Made by a program: the position numbers and the translations under genes. Below the pieces are notes generated by a model. That model was not told the origin of the DNA. It made no database searches and saw only the letters and a program-made list of their open reading frames with translations. Positions 1 to 7,628 of a DNA stretch of 64,000 nt are shown here, piece by piece. This stretch comes from Algorimicrobium algoritergicola (lineage in GTDB: Bacteria; Bacteroidota; Bacteroidia; Flavobacteriales; Flavobacteriaceae): assembly GCF_008086165.1 (NCBI RefSeq), contig NZ_VSKL01000005.1, positions 124,001-188,000 on the forward strand. Reading direction: 5' to 3'. Within the stretch, counting starts at the first letter, position 1, and the number at the start of each line of letters is the position of its first letter.

Positions 1-140
1 TTTTCTTAAAGTACGAAATAGTTCCAATTGTTGTAAAGAGCGATTGGAAAGATGGGTTGCGAACCGCCGTATACGAGACCCGTACGTACGGTGGTGTGAG
101 AGGCGCACCGTGGGCTTATTACTCACGGCCGTCTACTCGA
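1..140 (+). mobile_element. Group II intron, 3' end (domains V and VI)
   Basis: This is the last part of a group II intron; its ribozyme body and any reverse transcriptase gene lie before position 1. Domain V is recognisable at about 61-100: ACCGCCGTA (63-71) pairs over 9 bp, with one G-U, to TACGGTGGT (87-95), around a short apical stem-loop. The linker GTGTGAGAGG follows. Domain VI is the hairpin CCGTG (108-112) / CACGG (124-128), and the intron closes with CTACTCGA(T) near 140-141. The intron reads rightward, opposite to the genes on its right. The 3' exon begins TTGTAAACA, which matches a cassette boundary sequence found again at 1591-1605. The class cannot be decided from this fragment. 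Confidence 0.85.
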
Positions 141-159
141 TTGTAAACAGTGCTTTCTT

Positions 160-1575
160 TCAGTTAATGGCAATCAATATACTCAATTTTCCAGAACCTT
201 TATTGGTCTCTATTTTAAATGTATAACTCTTAAAATCCCATTCTCGTCCATTCCAATTATTGGATTGTATTAAATCTTTTTCTTTTTCCCATTCAAACTT
301 TTCCTTGAAATATTTATCAGCTCCGAATATTTCTACAGCATTATTAGTTACTAACTCATATTCTCTTATAAAAGTGAAACTGGAATAGTTCTTCGTTTTT
401 CTGTAAAAGTATAAATAGCTTTTACCATCTTCTTGAATGTTATCAATTCTATTGAAAAAGCCTAAATAATTATGAAAGGGTTTAATTGTATTGGTATTTC
501 GATTTATATCGATTGATTTATAAGAATCCACAATAAGACCATTTTTTAAATCATTTAATAATAGTTCAGAAAAAGAATTTTGGTCTTTTTCAACTTTTTC
601 CACAATGAAGTCAAATGAACTTATAAAATCATCAACGTGCATAACTTTTGTGTCAATTTCTAAAAGTTTGTAAAGTGCTCTTGTTTTTTTAAGAAAACCA
701 GCATCATCAGATACTACACAATCGCAGTAAGCTCCATAATAACTATGAATTCCATCATTAAGCATATTATTAAATCTTACGCTTTTTGATGGTTCTTTGC
801 TGATGCCCAATAAGTCAAGTGTAAAATATGCGTTAGTGAAAAAATCATATTTTGATATTTCCTTGTCGCCATTTGGATTAAGGTTACTATTCACATATTC
901 AATAAATGTTTTTTGAAGATATGAATCTTTTAAGTCTTCGTTAAAATTGATTTCGTCATAATCGATTGTGAATTTTCCGTTGTTGAAATGCTTGTCCGTT
1001 ACGTTTCTTAAACCTTTATATACAGTTTTATCTTCCTGCATATTTTTAAGCATACCCATAAAATGTTCACTCCATTGCATTAAAGACATAGGTTCTTGTC
1101 CAAATGGTATTAATTTGGTTAAAGGGTCAGTGATTTCAGAATCAACATCTTTTAATTCGGGAAAATTGAAATCCAATTTAGTATCAGTAAATATTTTCTT
1201 TGCAGATTCAATTTTCTCTTTATCTTCAACACTTAAATCGCTTGTGTCGAAATTTAGAATGCTTGAAAAGTCAATTTCGTCAGAATCTTCTTCGACATCG
1301 GCAAATGCTTCAAGTGGTCTTGCTAAATAACAAGATGTCTTCTTCTCGATTGCGTGATATGATAAGTAGTTATCATTAACAATAGTATCAATAAATTCTA
1401 ATTCGGAATATTTAATATTTGTTTTGTCATTTTTTAAATCAAGAAGATGTGCGTGTGAATAACAAAACAAGCTGGCTTTTTGAGTTCTAATTTTATCTAA
1501 TAATTTGACATATTGACTCTTTTCTCTTTTAAAAAGATGACTGAAAATTTGTTTGTCAAAATATATTCTTACCAT
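160..1575 (-). CDS. PIN-like domain protein, 471 aa
   Basis: I infer a PIN-type nuclease fold split by a long insertion. The N-terminus (IYFDKQIFSHLF) has the acidic residue after a beta strand that starts PIN domains, followed by a Ser-His strand (CYSHAHLLDL). Near residues 285-320, HSYYGAYCDCVVSDDAGFL followed by a helix and VMHVDDFI looks like the C-terminal PIN half, with the two aspartates before a phenylalanine and a His where Asp is more usual. PIN proteins are metal-dependent RNases, often toxins or defence effectors, but activity here is unproven. No antitoxin gene is adjacent. The gene is very AT-rich and lies alone between complementary boundary repeats at 141-154 and 1591-1605, like a gene cassette. 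Confidence 0.6.
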   Translation of the reverse strand: MVRIYFDKQIFSHLFKREKSQYVKLLDKIRTQKASLFCYSHAHLLDLKNDKTNIKYSELEFIDTIVNDNYLSYHAIEKKTSCYLARPLEAFADVEEDSDEIDFSSILNFDTSDLSVEDKEKIESAKKIFTDTKLDFNFPELKDVDSEITDPLTKLIPFGQEPMSLMQWSEHFMGMLKNMQEDKTVYKGLRNVTDKHFNNGKFTIDYDEINFNEDLKDSYLQKTFIEYVNSNLNPNGDKEISKYDFFTNAYFTLDLLGISKEPSKSVRFNNMLNDGIHSYYGAYCDCVVSDDAGFLKKTRALYKLLEIDTKVMHVDDFISSFDFIVEKVEKDQNSFSELLLNDLKNGLIVDSYKSIDINRNTNTIKPFHNYLGFFNRIDNIQEDGKSYLYFYRKTKNYSSFTFIREYELVTNNAVEIFGADKYFKEKFEWEKEKDLIQSNNWNGREWDFKSYTFKIETNKGSGKLSILIAIN

Positions 1576-1590
1576 TCGGGCAGTTTTTTC

Positions 1591-1734
1591 AGCATTGTTT
1601 ACAACGGTTTCGTATAAGAATAGTTGCGGTTTTGTACGCGAGGATTTTCCGAAGGAAAATCAGACGTAACAAAATTGCAACGACCTTTGGTTAAGCACTA
1701 ATGTAGCAATTATTTTTATACGGTGTTGGGCGTA
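1591..1734. repeat. attC-like hairpin element A
   Basis: This intergenic element sits between two accessory genes. It begins with AGCATTGTTTACAAC (1591-1605), the inverted match of 141-154. It ends with GTTGGGCGTA (1725-1734), the inverted match of 2437-2446. Between them are 119 bp that fold back on themselves: GTATAAGAATAGTTGC (1612-1627) pairs with GCAATTATTTTTATAC with two mismatches. At the tip is the perfect palindrome GATTTTCC-GAA-GGAAAATC (1643-1661). GTTGGGC and GCCCAAC fit the GTTRRRY/RYYYAAC core of integron attC sites. A 27-bp core (1638-1664) is repeated identically at 33540-33566. Confidence 0.7.
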
Positions 1735-1739
1735 GTTTT

Positions 1740-2414
1740 TTAATTCATTATTCCCCAAACTATTCCGATTATTGTGGCAATTCCGACTATCAAAGTTATT
1801 ATTACGGTGGCTTTACTCCAACTCGATTCTTTAGTCTCTTTCTGATTTCCAATCGATTGATTCTTTATTTTACTCTTTTTATTTATAATTACGTTCTCCG
1901 CATTGAATATACTCTTTTTTTGTTCCTTAACTTTCATTTTTTCATTTATCCAATCGATTAATATTTGCTCCAAACTTTCATAGTCAAAGTTCTTCTTTTT
2001 TGATTCCTTGCGTTTTTTGACTACAGATAAAATTTGGTATTTAATGTGTTTGTAAAATTCCGTTTTTTCTCCTTTGAAATAGTAAAGATGGTATTCAATG
2101 AAACTTGTGCATTTATATAATGGATTAAATCTCTCTAAAAAATCAACAAATTGATTATCTAAAAAATTATTGATTGTTCTGAACTTTTCATTTTCTGAAT
2201 AGTTTAGTTTATTCGTAGCGTAGAGAATAGATGGATAAAGACTTATTTCAAATTGGTCAGTTTTTGGGTTTTTAGCAGTATAGTTTTTAGTCCATTTTCC
2301 ATTAGAAACCAAGTGAGCTTCTTCCATCAAAATTTCAGCTAATTCGTCTTCATTTTCTCCGTTATATTGTTTGTTCGGTAAGTGAACTTTATAATAATTA
2401 TGATGCTTTATCAT
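1740..2414 (-). CDS. Hypothetical C-tail-anchored protein, 224 aa
   Basis: I do not recognise the family. The first 190 residues are soluble and charged, with long lysine/glutamate-rich helical stretches. The last 25 residues (WSKATVIITLIVGIATIIGI) form one membrane helix with almost nothing after it, so the protein is probably tail-anchored in the inner membrane with its body in the cytoplasm. The gene has low GC and is enclosed by the perfect inverted pair GTTGGGCGTA (1725-1734) and TACGCCCAAC (2437-2446), so it looks like one mobile cassette. Function is unknown. Confidence 0.6.
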   Translation of the reverse strand: MIKHHNYYKVHLPNKQYNGENEDELAEILMEEAHLVSNGKWTKNYTAKNPKTDQFEISLYPSILYATNKLNYSENEKFRTINNFLDNQFVDFLERFNPLYKCTSFIEYHLYYFKGEKTEFYKHIKYQILSVVKKRKESKKKNFDYESLEQILIDWINEKMKVKEQKKSIFNAENVIINKKSKIKNQSIGNQKETKESSWSKATVIITLIVGIATIIGIVWGIMN

Positions 2415-2436
2415 TCTTATACGATTTTTCTCAAAT

Positions 2437-2485
2437 TACGCCCAACGTGTTATATAAGCACTAATATAATCGTTTTAACCAATTA
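2437..2485. repeat. Half attC-like boundary D
   Basis: TACGCCCAAC (2437-2446) is the exact inverted partner of 1725-1734 on the far side of the tail-anchored gene. It is followed by TTATATAAGCACTAATA, which shares AAGCACTAAT with element A. The second hairpin arm is missing, so this is either the outer edge of the array or a site truncated when the neighbouring integrative element (left end 2554) arrived. Confidence 0.5.
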
Positions 2486-2553
2486 TAGATGGGATATCGA
2501 TAATTTTGTACCATATTATTCATTTTTCAAAAATTAATTATTTGAATATGAGG

Positions 2554-2565
2554 AAAGCTTCTAGT
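2554..2565 (+). repeat. Left att repeat (12 bp)
   Basis: AAAGCTTCTAGT, identical to 7774-7785 and in the same orientation. It starts 4 bp beyond the stop codon of the last element gene, as expected of the distal attachment site left by integration at the tRNA. Confidence 0.8.
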
Positions 2566-2568
2566 TAG

Positions 2569-3228
2569 TTATTGTGTAATACTAAAAGTTTCAAAATACG
2601 ATTTCATGTCGTAAGCATTAATTAGGTTGGTGTTTTTTGGATATTGTTTTATTGTTAGGTGATTAATTTTTGAATAGGCTAGATGCTCACCTAAAAGATC
2701 TTCTAGCATTATGGTGATAGCTTGTTGTAGAAGTTGTTGTGGGTGCTTCCAGTATTCTGTTAGATAAACTGTGATATCAAACTTTTGAGTTATTGAGCAG
2801 TAATTGGTTGGCAGGAAATAGAGGTCGCTAATTTTTATTTTTAGGTTTTGAAACTCGTATAGAGAATCATTTCCGGAGACAATTTTATCGAGGTTTTGTC
2901 TTGGTTTTATGGATGCTGTAAATTTCCAACCCGGAAGCTTGGGTGCTTTGCAAATAAGATTTGCTGCATAAAGGATTAGGCTTTTATTGCCATTGGTTGT
3001 GATTATTAGTTGCTGTATAGATTTTTTAGCGGAAGGACCGATAAGAACAAAGCTTAAATTGTTGCAGTAGTTGTTGAGGTTTGTTTGGAGGTTATAATAC
3101 AGTACTTCATTGTCTGTTAATTGTTGTGGTTTTAAGTGATGAGAGCTTGGGGAAATAGGTTTCTGCTGCTGCAGGAATTTGTGTTGGTTTTCTATAAACC
3201 AATTCCAGAACGTGTTTGGGTTTTTCAT
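2569..3228 (-). CDS. Hypothetical cargo protein, 219 aa
   Basis: This is the last gene of the integrative element, 23 bp after the ATPase gene. The protein starts with an aromatic FWNWF motif (residues 7-11) and has an LIITTNG strand-turn near 73-79, then APKLPGWKF around 93-101. This order (FW.WF, then an Ile-rich strand with TxNG, then AP.L..W) resembles a family of uncharacterised Bacteroidota proteins known to me only as hypothetical, some of which sit near toxin loci; that link is from memory and weak. There is no signal peptide or membrane segment. Being the only gene not tied to integration or replication, it is the likely cargo. Confidence 0.55.
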   Translation of the reverse strand: MKNPNTFWNWFIENQHKFLQQQKPISPSSHHLKPQQLTDNEVLYYNLQTNLNNYCNNLSFVLIGPSAKKSIQQLIITTNGNKSLILYAANLICKAPKLPGWKFTASIKPRQNLDKIVSGNDSLYEFQNLKIKISDLYFLPTNYCSITQKFDITVYLTEYWKHPQQLLQQAITIMLEDLLGEHLAYSKINHLTIKQYPKNTNLINAYDMKSYFETFSITQ

Positions 3229-3251
3229 AGTTTTGAATGTGTTAGAATGAT

Positions 3252-3977
3252 TTAAAGGCGCTTATCAGCTGAATTTTTATCAAAAGCCAATAGATTAAAC
3301 ATGGTTCGCATCCTGGAGCGGACGCGGTTTCCATAGCGTTCTTCTATTTCTATGGCGTTGAGGTTTGTGGTAGCGTGGGTTTTGAAATGGTTATGGGGTG
3401 TTGATTTTTTTGTAGTTGGGCTAGGGGATCCCCACTTTCGTGAGGATTGGTGACTACGCAGGGATATTTCATACCGGGATAACAAAATTTCGCCCATGAC
3501 ATTGCAATCTTTGCCGTAGTGTCTTCCGGTTGGTTCCACGCCCAGATCGTCAAAACAGTAAAAGTCGTCATTGCCATAATCTTCGATGGTTTTATAGCCC
3601 AGGTGATTGAAACTGAAAACCGCATTGCGACATGGAATTATTTTATAAGCGCGACGATGAGGTGTTAGGTGTCGTAAAAGTTTCATTAAACTTGTTTTAC
3701 CACAACCTACCGGGCCGGTTAGTAAAACACCTTTGTTCGGGTCGATACCGAATTTGGCGCAATAGTCTAAATCTTGAATGGTGTAGATGCAGAGTTTAAA
3801 CAGAATGGCGTGATCTTCCTTATGAATTTTGAATTGCTGGCCAAACAATAACTTTCCTTTGGCTTCCAGATAGATTAGAATTTTTTGGAAATCGTAATGG
3901 ATGCAGTTTTTATCTATCTCGCCTAATTGGTAATTGATACCGCCTTCGGTTATGATATTTGGTTTTAGATTTTTCAT
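3252..3977 (-). CDS. DnaC/IstB-like AAA+ ATPase, 241 aa
   Basis: This is a P-loop ATPase with Walker A GPVGCGKT at about residues 88-95 and Walker B FYCFDDLGVE near 139-148. The C-terminal THATTNL and ERYGNRVRSRMR segments supply a sensor and arginine-finger region of the helicase-loader type. Proteins of this size and layout in Bacteroidota elements stand beside a replication-initiator-like HTH protein, as here (11 bp after the gene ending at 3989). I infer that it loads a replicative helicase or remodels a nucleoprotein complex for the element. A role as an IstB-type transposition helper is less likely because no IstA transposase is present. Confidence 0.75.
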   Translation of the reverse strand: MKNLKPNIITEGGINYQLGEIDKNCIHYDFQKILIYLEAKGKLLFGQQFKIHKEDHAILFKLCIYTIQDLDYCAKFGIDPNKGVLLTGPVGCGKTSLMKLLRHLTPHRRAYKIIPCRNAVFSFNHLGYKTIEDYGNDDFYCFDDLGVEPTGRHYGKDCNVMGEILLSRYEISLRSHQSSRKWGSPSPTTKKSTPHNHFKTHATTNLNAIEIEERYGNRVRSRMRTMFNLLAFDKNSADKRL

Positions 3978-3988
3978 GCTAATGTGTG

Positions 3989-4804
3989 TTAAAGCGGTTG
4001 GTTGTAGTTTTTATTTTTTGTGGTGTGGAGATTATCGCTTTCGCGAACATTTAGGTTGTCCTTGTTTTGGAGCCTTTCGACTGCGCTCAAGGTGACAGCT
4101 TTTTCGTTTTTGATTTCTTCGGCTTTTAGCATCCAGTTTTGAGCTGTTGCTTGCCAATTGACAATTTTAGTTTTTCCACCTAATTTCCAACCGATGCTTT
4201 GGTAGTAATTGTAAAATTTTTGGGCTTCGGTAGTGGGCCATTTTTTTGATTTAAAAAATTCAATAACTATTTTTACATTTTTTGGCTCTGTTAGTTTATA
4301 GAGTTTATTATTGTTTTCTATTTGTTTATTATGTTTATATATACGTACCAGTGCTTGTACTTGATTTGGGACAGTTAAGTCCACTGCTTGTCCTTGATTT
4401 GGGACGGTTAAGTCCACTGCTTGTTTCAGTACTTGTCTTGAATTTGAGACAATTGATTCATTAGGGTATTTCTGCGTATTTTTATCAGAAGCCGCATCAA
4501 GTACGGGGTGAAAAATTAGCATGTTAATTTGAGAGCCTTTGAATGGGTTGTGGGAGGGATTGTAAACCAGATATTTATAGTGGTTTAATTCCTTGACACA
4601 TCTGTGATAGGTGGATTTAGAGCCTATTTTGGATAGATTCATTACTTCTTCCCGATTGACATGGAACTGTTCTGGAAACCGGTTGTGATTCCATAGTTGG
4701 AAAAATGCCATATACAAACTGACATGGGTTGGATTTAACCTGTTGTCTTTAGAGAACTGTTGAAATACCGCTTGTAAATGAAGTATGTAATTTACCTTCG
4801 TCAT
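3989..4804 (-). CDS. HTH replication-type protein, 271 aa
   Basis: The N-terminal 110 residues are helical and contain a winged-helix-like region (LNPTHVSLYMAFFQLWN, then VNREEVMNLSKIGSKSTYHR), the usual start of small replication or phage-like initiator proteins in this phylum. A linker holds two copies of the 11-residue repeat QAVDLTVPNQG. The C-terminus includes a conserved helical part, FYNYYQSIGWKLGG followed by NWQATAQNWMLKAEE, which recurs in such proteins. Placed directly before the ATPase, it probably recognises the element's origin. A purely regulatory role cannot be excluded. Confidence 0.6.
   Translation of the reverse strand: MTKVNYILHLQAVFQQFSKDNRLNPTHVSLYMAFFQLWNHNRFPEQFHVNREEVMNLSKIGSKSTYHRCVKELNHYKYLVYNPSHNPFKGSQINMLIFHPVLDAASDKNTQKYPNESIVSNSRQVLKQAVDLTVPNQGQAVDLTVPNQVQALVRIYKHNKQIENNNKLYKLTEPKNVKIVIEFFKSKKWPTTEAQKFYNYYQSIGWKLGGKTKIVNWQATAQNWMLKAEEIKNEKAVTLSAVERLQNKDNLNVRESDNLHTTKNKNYNQPL
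4360..4425. repeat. Two 33-bp in-frame tandem repeats
   Basis: The 33-bp unit that begins CTTGATTTGGGAC and ends CACTGCTTGTC occurs twice at 33-bp spacing with one base difference. It encodes the repeated 11-residue linker in the HTH replication-type gene. A third, degraded copy (CTTGAATTTGAGAC) follows. The length is a multiple of three, so copy number can vary without breaking the frame. Confidence 0.8.
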
Positions 4805-4861
4805 TTAGAGAGTGTGTTTTGATTCCACATAATTGCGGATAGAGCGAGAATTAAGGTGTTT

Positions 4862-5137
4862 TCAGGTTGATTTATTGCTGTTGAGAATGCGAATAATCTC
4901 ATCGTACTCATACAGTATAATACCACCAATTTTAGTGTAGGGAATGGTTCCGTTAATTCTTAAATTTTGAATGGTACCTGGGCTAATTTGGAGTAATTCC
5001 ATAACCTCTCCCGATTTGAGGTATTTTTTTATTTGGTTTGGTGTTTGAGCATTTTCATTTAGAAGTTTTTTAAGCTCATTAAATAATTCTAATTTAAAAT
5101 CGTAGAGATCTTCTGTGGTAATAATTGTTGCTGCCAT
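4862..5137 (-). CDS. Excisionase-like HTH protein, 91 aa
   Basis: A small DNA-binding protein. Residues 40-90 form a MerR/excisionase-type helix-turn-helix with wing: YLKSGEVMELLQISPGTIQNL, then IPYTKIGGIILYEYDEI. An N-terminal helix rich in Glu and Leu may dimerise. Proteins of this type in Bacteroidota elements act as recombination directionality factors or activators of the following genes. It is the first gene of the HTH-initiator-ATPase-cargo run, about 60 bp before the next gene, and follows the inverted repeat at 5284-5309. Confidence 0.75.
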   Translation of the reverse strand: MAATIITTEDLYDFKLELFNELKKLLNENAQTPNQIKKYLKSGEVMELLQISPGTIQNLRINGTIPYTKIGGIILYEYDEIIRILNSNKST

Positions 5138-5283
5138 TGTAAAAGCGTTTTAATGATTAATATTAATCCCTTGTGAATATGGGTTTGATTAAAGGGCTAT
5201 TAATTTGGTTCGTTTTTTAAATAATAGCACTTGTTTTGATTTGACTTTCGTTTTACAAAGCTGTTAATTATTATTGAGAATAC

Positions 5284-5309
5284 TTCGGTATGCGTTCGGT
5301 ACTACCGAA
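5284..5309. promoter_or_regulatory. TTCGGTA operator or iteron cluster
   Basis: TTCGGTA occurs at 5284-5290 and again at 5295-5301, exactly one helical turn (11 bp) apart. The second copy forms a perfect 7-bp inverted repeat with TACCGAA (5303-5309) around one central base. The cluster lies in the 218-bp gap before the excisionase-like gene, so it is probably the binding site of one of the element's HTH proteins, either for transcription or as an origin. Confidence 0.55.
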
Positions 5310-5355
5310 AGTGTTTAATGACTAGAAGCGCCTTAAGACTCTGTTTGCTATATAG

Positions 5356-6201
5356 TTAAAACTGTTCATCTTCTAGTTTTATTTTCTTTACTAGATTGCG
5401 CTTTAGTTTGTTTATGAATTTTGTTTGAAGGTTTGCTCTGCCTTTTATTTCGGCATAAACTTTATATGGGCTTCCCAATTTTATATTGAATGTTTTTTCT
5501 AGGGCTTGGGTTATTTTACTGATTTCTATATGACCATTACTTATAACTTTAGAGGCATGCAATGCATATATTAATTCTATTAAATCGGTTTTAGACCCCG
5601 ACCAAAATAAATTAGTAAGCATGGATTGCTCTGATTGTTCAATTCCGTTAGTTTCCAGTTTGGAGAGTGTATTTTTGTAATAATCGGTTAATAAATCAAA
5701 TGCCACTACTTGCGACATAAGATTGTCGTGATTAGTAGAGAAGTTTGGATTAAGGAAATAATCCGAGTCGTCGAAGTTGAGTTCTAGCTGACTGTTACTC
5801 CTTAAAAAATAAATATTGTCGAATGCCGTTTGTTTATGCCTGACGTATCGCCAAAAGTATAAGTTTTTCTTTTTTTGGCTTTCAAGATTACTTAAAGCAT
5901 CTCGTAGATATTTTTTCTGTTTTCTAATATCTACTTTTGGCCTTTCAAGTTGGTAATTGTGTACTTCGATAAAAAATTTTAGTCTACCAAAAATGAAAGG
6001 TTTGGTTCTTTTGAAAAAAAGGATTTCATCTTCTGGACATAAAAAATAGCTTTCTTTTTGAATCAGAATGCAAAGCTGATACAGGGTTTTTTTTGATAAA
6101 TTGATTCCTATTTTTAAATCTTCTAGGTTCGTAAGGTTTAAATAATCTAAATTTTCAATTTGTTTTACGTAGGTTTTTTTGATTTTATTAATGAATTCCA
6201 T
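5356..6201 (-). CDS. RteC-like protein, 281 aa
   Basis: The protein resembles the RteC family, first known as regulators of conjugative transposon transfer in Bacteroides. Supporting features are the length, the helical N-terminus with ESYFLCPEDEILFFKRTKP (about 50-68), a central KYLRDALSNLESQ helix, and the C-terminal half LFWSGSKTDLIELIYALHASK, then ALEKTFNI and a lysine-rich tail. The LFWSGSKTDLIEL segment is the most diagnostic. In this element there are no transfer genes for it to control, so it may regulate excision or replication. It lies 61 bp after the integrase gene on the same strand. Confidence 0.75.
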   Translation of the reverse strand: MEFINKIKKTYVKQIENLDYLNLTNLEDLKIGINLSKKTLYQLCILIQKESYFLCPEDEILFFKRTKPFIFGRLKFFIEVHNYQLERPKVDIRKQKKYLRDALSNLESQKKKNLYFWRYVRHKQTAFDNIYFLRSNSQLELNFDDSDYFLNPNFSTNHDNLMSQVVAFDLLTDYYKNTLSKLETNGIEQSEQSMLTNLFWSGSKTDLIELIYALHASKVISNGHIEISKITQALEKTFNIKLGSPYKVYAEIKGRANLQTKFINKLKRNLVKKIKLEDEQF

Positions 6202-6262
6202 TGGGGCTGGTTTTTATTAAAATACACTAACAAATTATAGAAGTAATTTAAAATATCAAAAT

Positions 6263-7561
6263 TTATACGTATTTATAGTTGATATTTAATGAGTTACTAC
6301 TTTTGCTTGGCTCTTTTTGTTTCTCATTATGGCTCTTTGTTTCTAGAATAGATTTTAGCTGATTCATGTCTGAACTTACTTTATTTTCTAGAACACGGGC
6401 ATATATTTGAGTGGTCGTAATTTTGGTATGTCCCAGTATTTTTGATACCGTTTCAATAGGTACGCCATTTGATAGGGTTATCGTTGTTGCAAAAGTATGG
6501 CGCGCCATGTGAAAGGTTAGATTTTTTTTAATTCCGACGAAGTTTGCCACTTCTTTTAAATACATATTTAGCTTTTCGTTTGATAATTTTGGCAGTAAGG
6601 ATTCGGAGACTACTGTTACCGGGTGGTCTTTGTATTTCTGAATGATTTCTAGTGCTTGGGGTAGTAGTGGTACCTTTACAACAGTATCTGTTTTTTGTCG
6701 TTTGGTTATTATCCAATTATTACCATCGATACCCATTACCATATTATCTGGAGTTAATGCCATAACATCCACATAGCTAATGCCGGTATAACAGCTGAAA
6801 ATGAATAGGTCGCGTACGCGATCTAGTCTATCAGAAATGAATTCTTTTTTCTCTAAATTATATAATTCGTTTTCGGAGAGGAATTCTCTATTGGTTTTTT
6901 CAAAGGACATTCTAAAGCGTACAAAAGGATCTTTATCAATCCATTCCATGTGAAAAGCCAAAGTGATCATTTTGCGTAATCGCTGAATGTGTTTCATCAC
7001 GGTATTATTACCTAATGCTTTTGGGTGTCCAACTGGGTATAAATTGGAAAGATACATTTGGAAGTCAGATAAGAATTGAAAATTGAGCTGCTTTAAATAA
7101 ATGTCGCTCGTATGTTTCTTTTTCTTTAAAAACTTTTTTACGTAGGACTCGGTAACACCGAAGTTTCTAATAGAACCCGGAGCGAGTGTGTTGGAAATTT
7201 TTTGATTGTGATATTCTATAATTTCAATGATGGTTTTGCCTTCATCAATATCGGTATTGGTGTAATGCGACTTTATTAATTGCGCCGTAATAAATTGACC
7301 TTTGAACTTTAAGTCCTGGTAAATTTGGAAGAGTTGCGATTTTACTTCCTCTAAATATAAATTTGTTTGTTTGGCATGCGCAGTAGTGCCTTTAACCTTT
7401 TTCTTTTTTGAATCCCAAATATTAATAGGGACTCTTTTTTTTAAGCTAAAGTTTACGCGTTTACCATCTACGGTAATTCTGATGTAAATAAGTGCTTCAT
7501 TATTTACTGTTCTAGTGGTTTGTAGCCAATAGATTGTCGAAAATGTGTGTTTTGTTTGCAT
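6263..7561 (-). CDS. Tyrosine site-specific integrase, about 432 aa
   Basis: This is a Bacteroidota-type tyrosine recombinase with an N-terminal arm-binding domain (ALIYIRITVDGKRVNFSLKKR), a SAM-like core-binding domain and a C-terminal catalytic domain. Visible catalytic residues are HMARHT (His-x-x-Arg), GHTKITTTQIYA (His, then the Tyr nucleophile) and a Lys-containing ITKRQKTD turn. The first catalytic Arg, expected in the CYTGISYVDV segment, is Ser; from memory, IntDOT of CTnDOT also has Ser there. I chose the ATG at 7561 because the family normally starts just before the arm domain; an in-frame ATG at 7606 adds 15 residues. It adjoins its attachment site at tRNA-Arg and should integrate and excise the element. 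Confidence 0.9.
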   Translation of the reverse strand: MQTKHTFSTIYWLQTTRTVNNEALIYIRITVDGKRVNFSLKKRVPINIWDSKKKKVKGTTAHAKQTNLYLEEVKSQLFQIYQDLKFKGQFITAQLIKSHYTNTDIDEGKTIIEIIEYHNQKISNTLAPGSIRNFGVTESYVKKFLKKKKHTSDIYLKQLNFQFLSDFQMYLSNLYPVGHPKALGNNTVMKHIQRLRKMITLAFHMEWIDKDPFVRFRMSFEKTNREFLSENELYNLEKKEFISDRLDRVRDLFIFSCYTGISYVDVMALTPDNMVMGIDGNNWIITKRQKTDTVVKVPLLPQALEIIQKYKDHPVTVVSESLLPKLSNEKLNMYLKEVANFVGIKKNLTFHMARHTFATTITLSNGVPIETVSKILGHTKITTTQIYARVLENKVSSDMNQLKSILETKSHNEKQKEPSKSSNSLNINYKYV

Positions 7562-7628
7562 AGTTGTCGTCTTTTTAAGTACGAAAGTCAAATCAACCGT
7601 GCGCATTCAAGTCTGTAGGTTTTTTCTG

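Noticed and set aside
968..1330. 120-codon rightward frame
   Set aside because: A shadow inside the PIN-like gene with Ser/Leu-rich antisense composition and no start context.
5321..5329. Inverted 9-bp match (ACTAGAAGC) to the att core inside the element
   Set aside because: Nine bases in AT-rich DNA is within chance; no partner or secondary integration is visible.
6263..7561. Integron integrase for the attC-like arrays
   Set aside because: The protein is the Bacteroidota element type with arm-binding domain and lies with its own att site at tRNA-Arg; no IntI-specific insertion is recognised.
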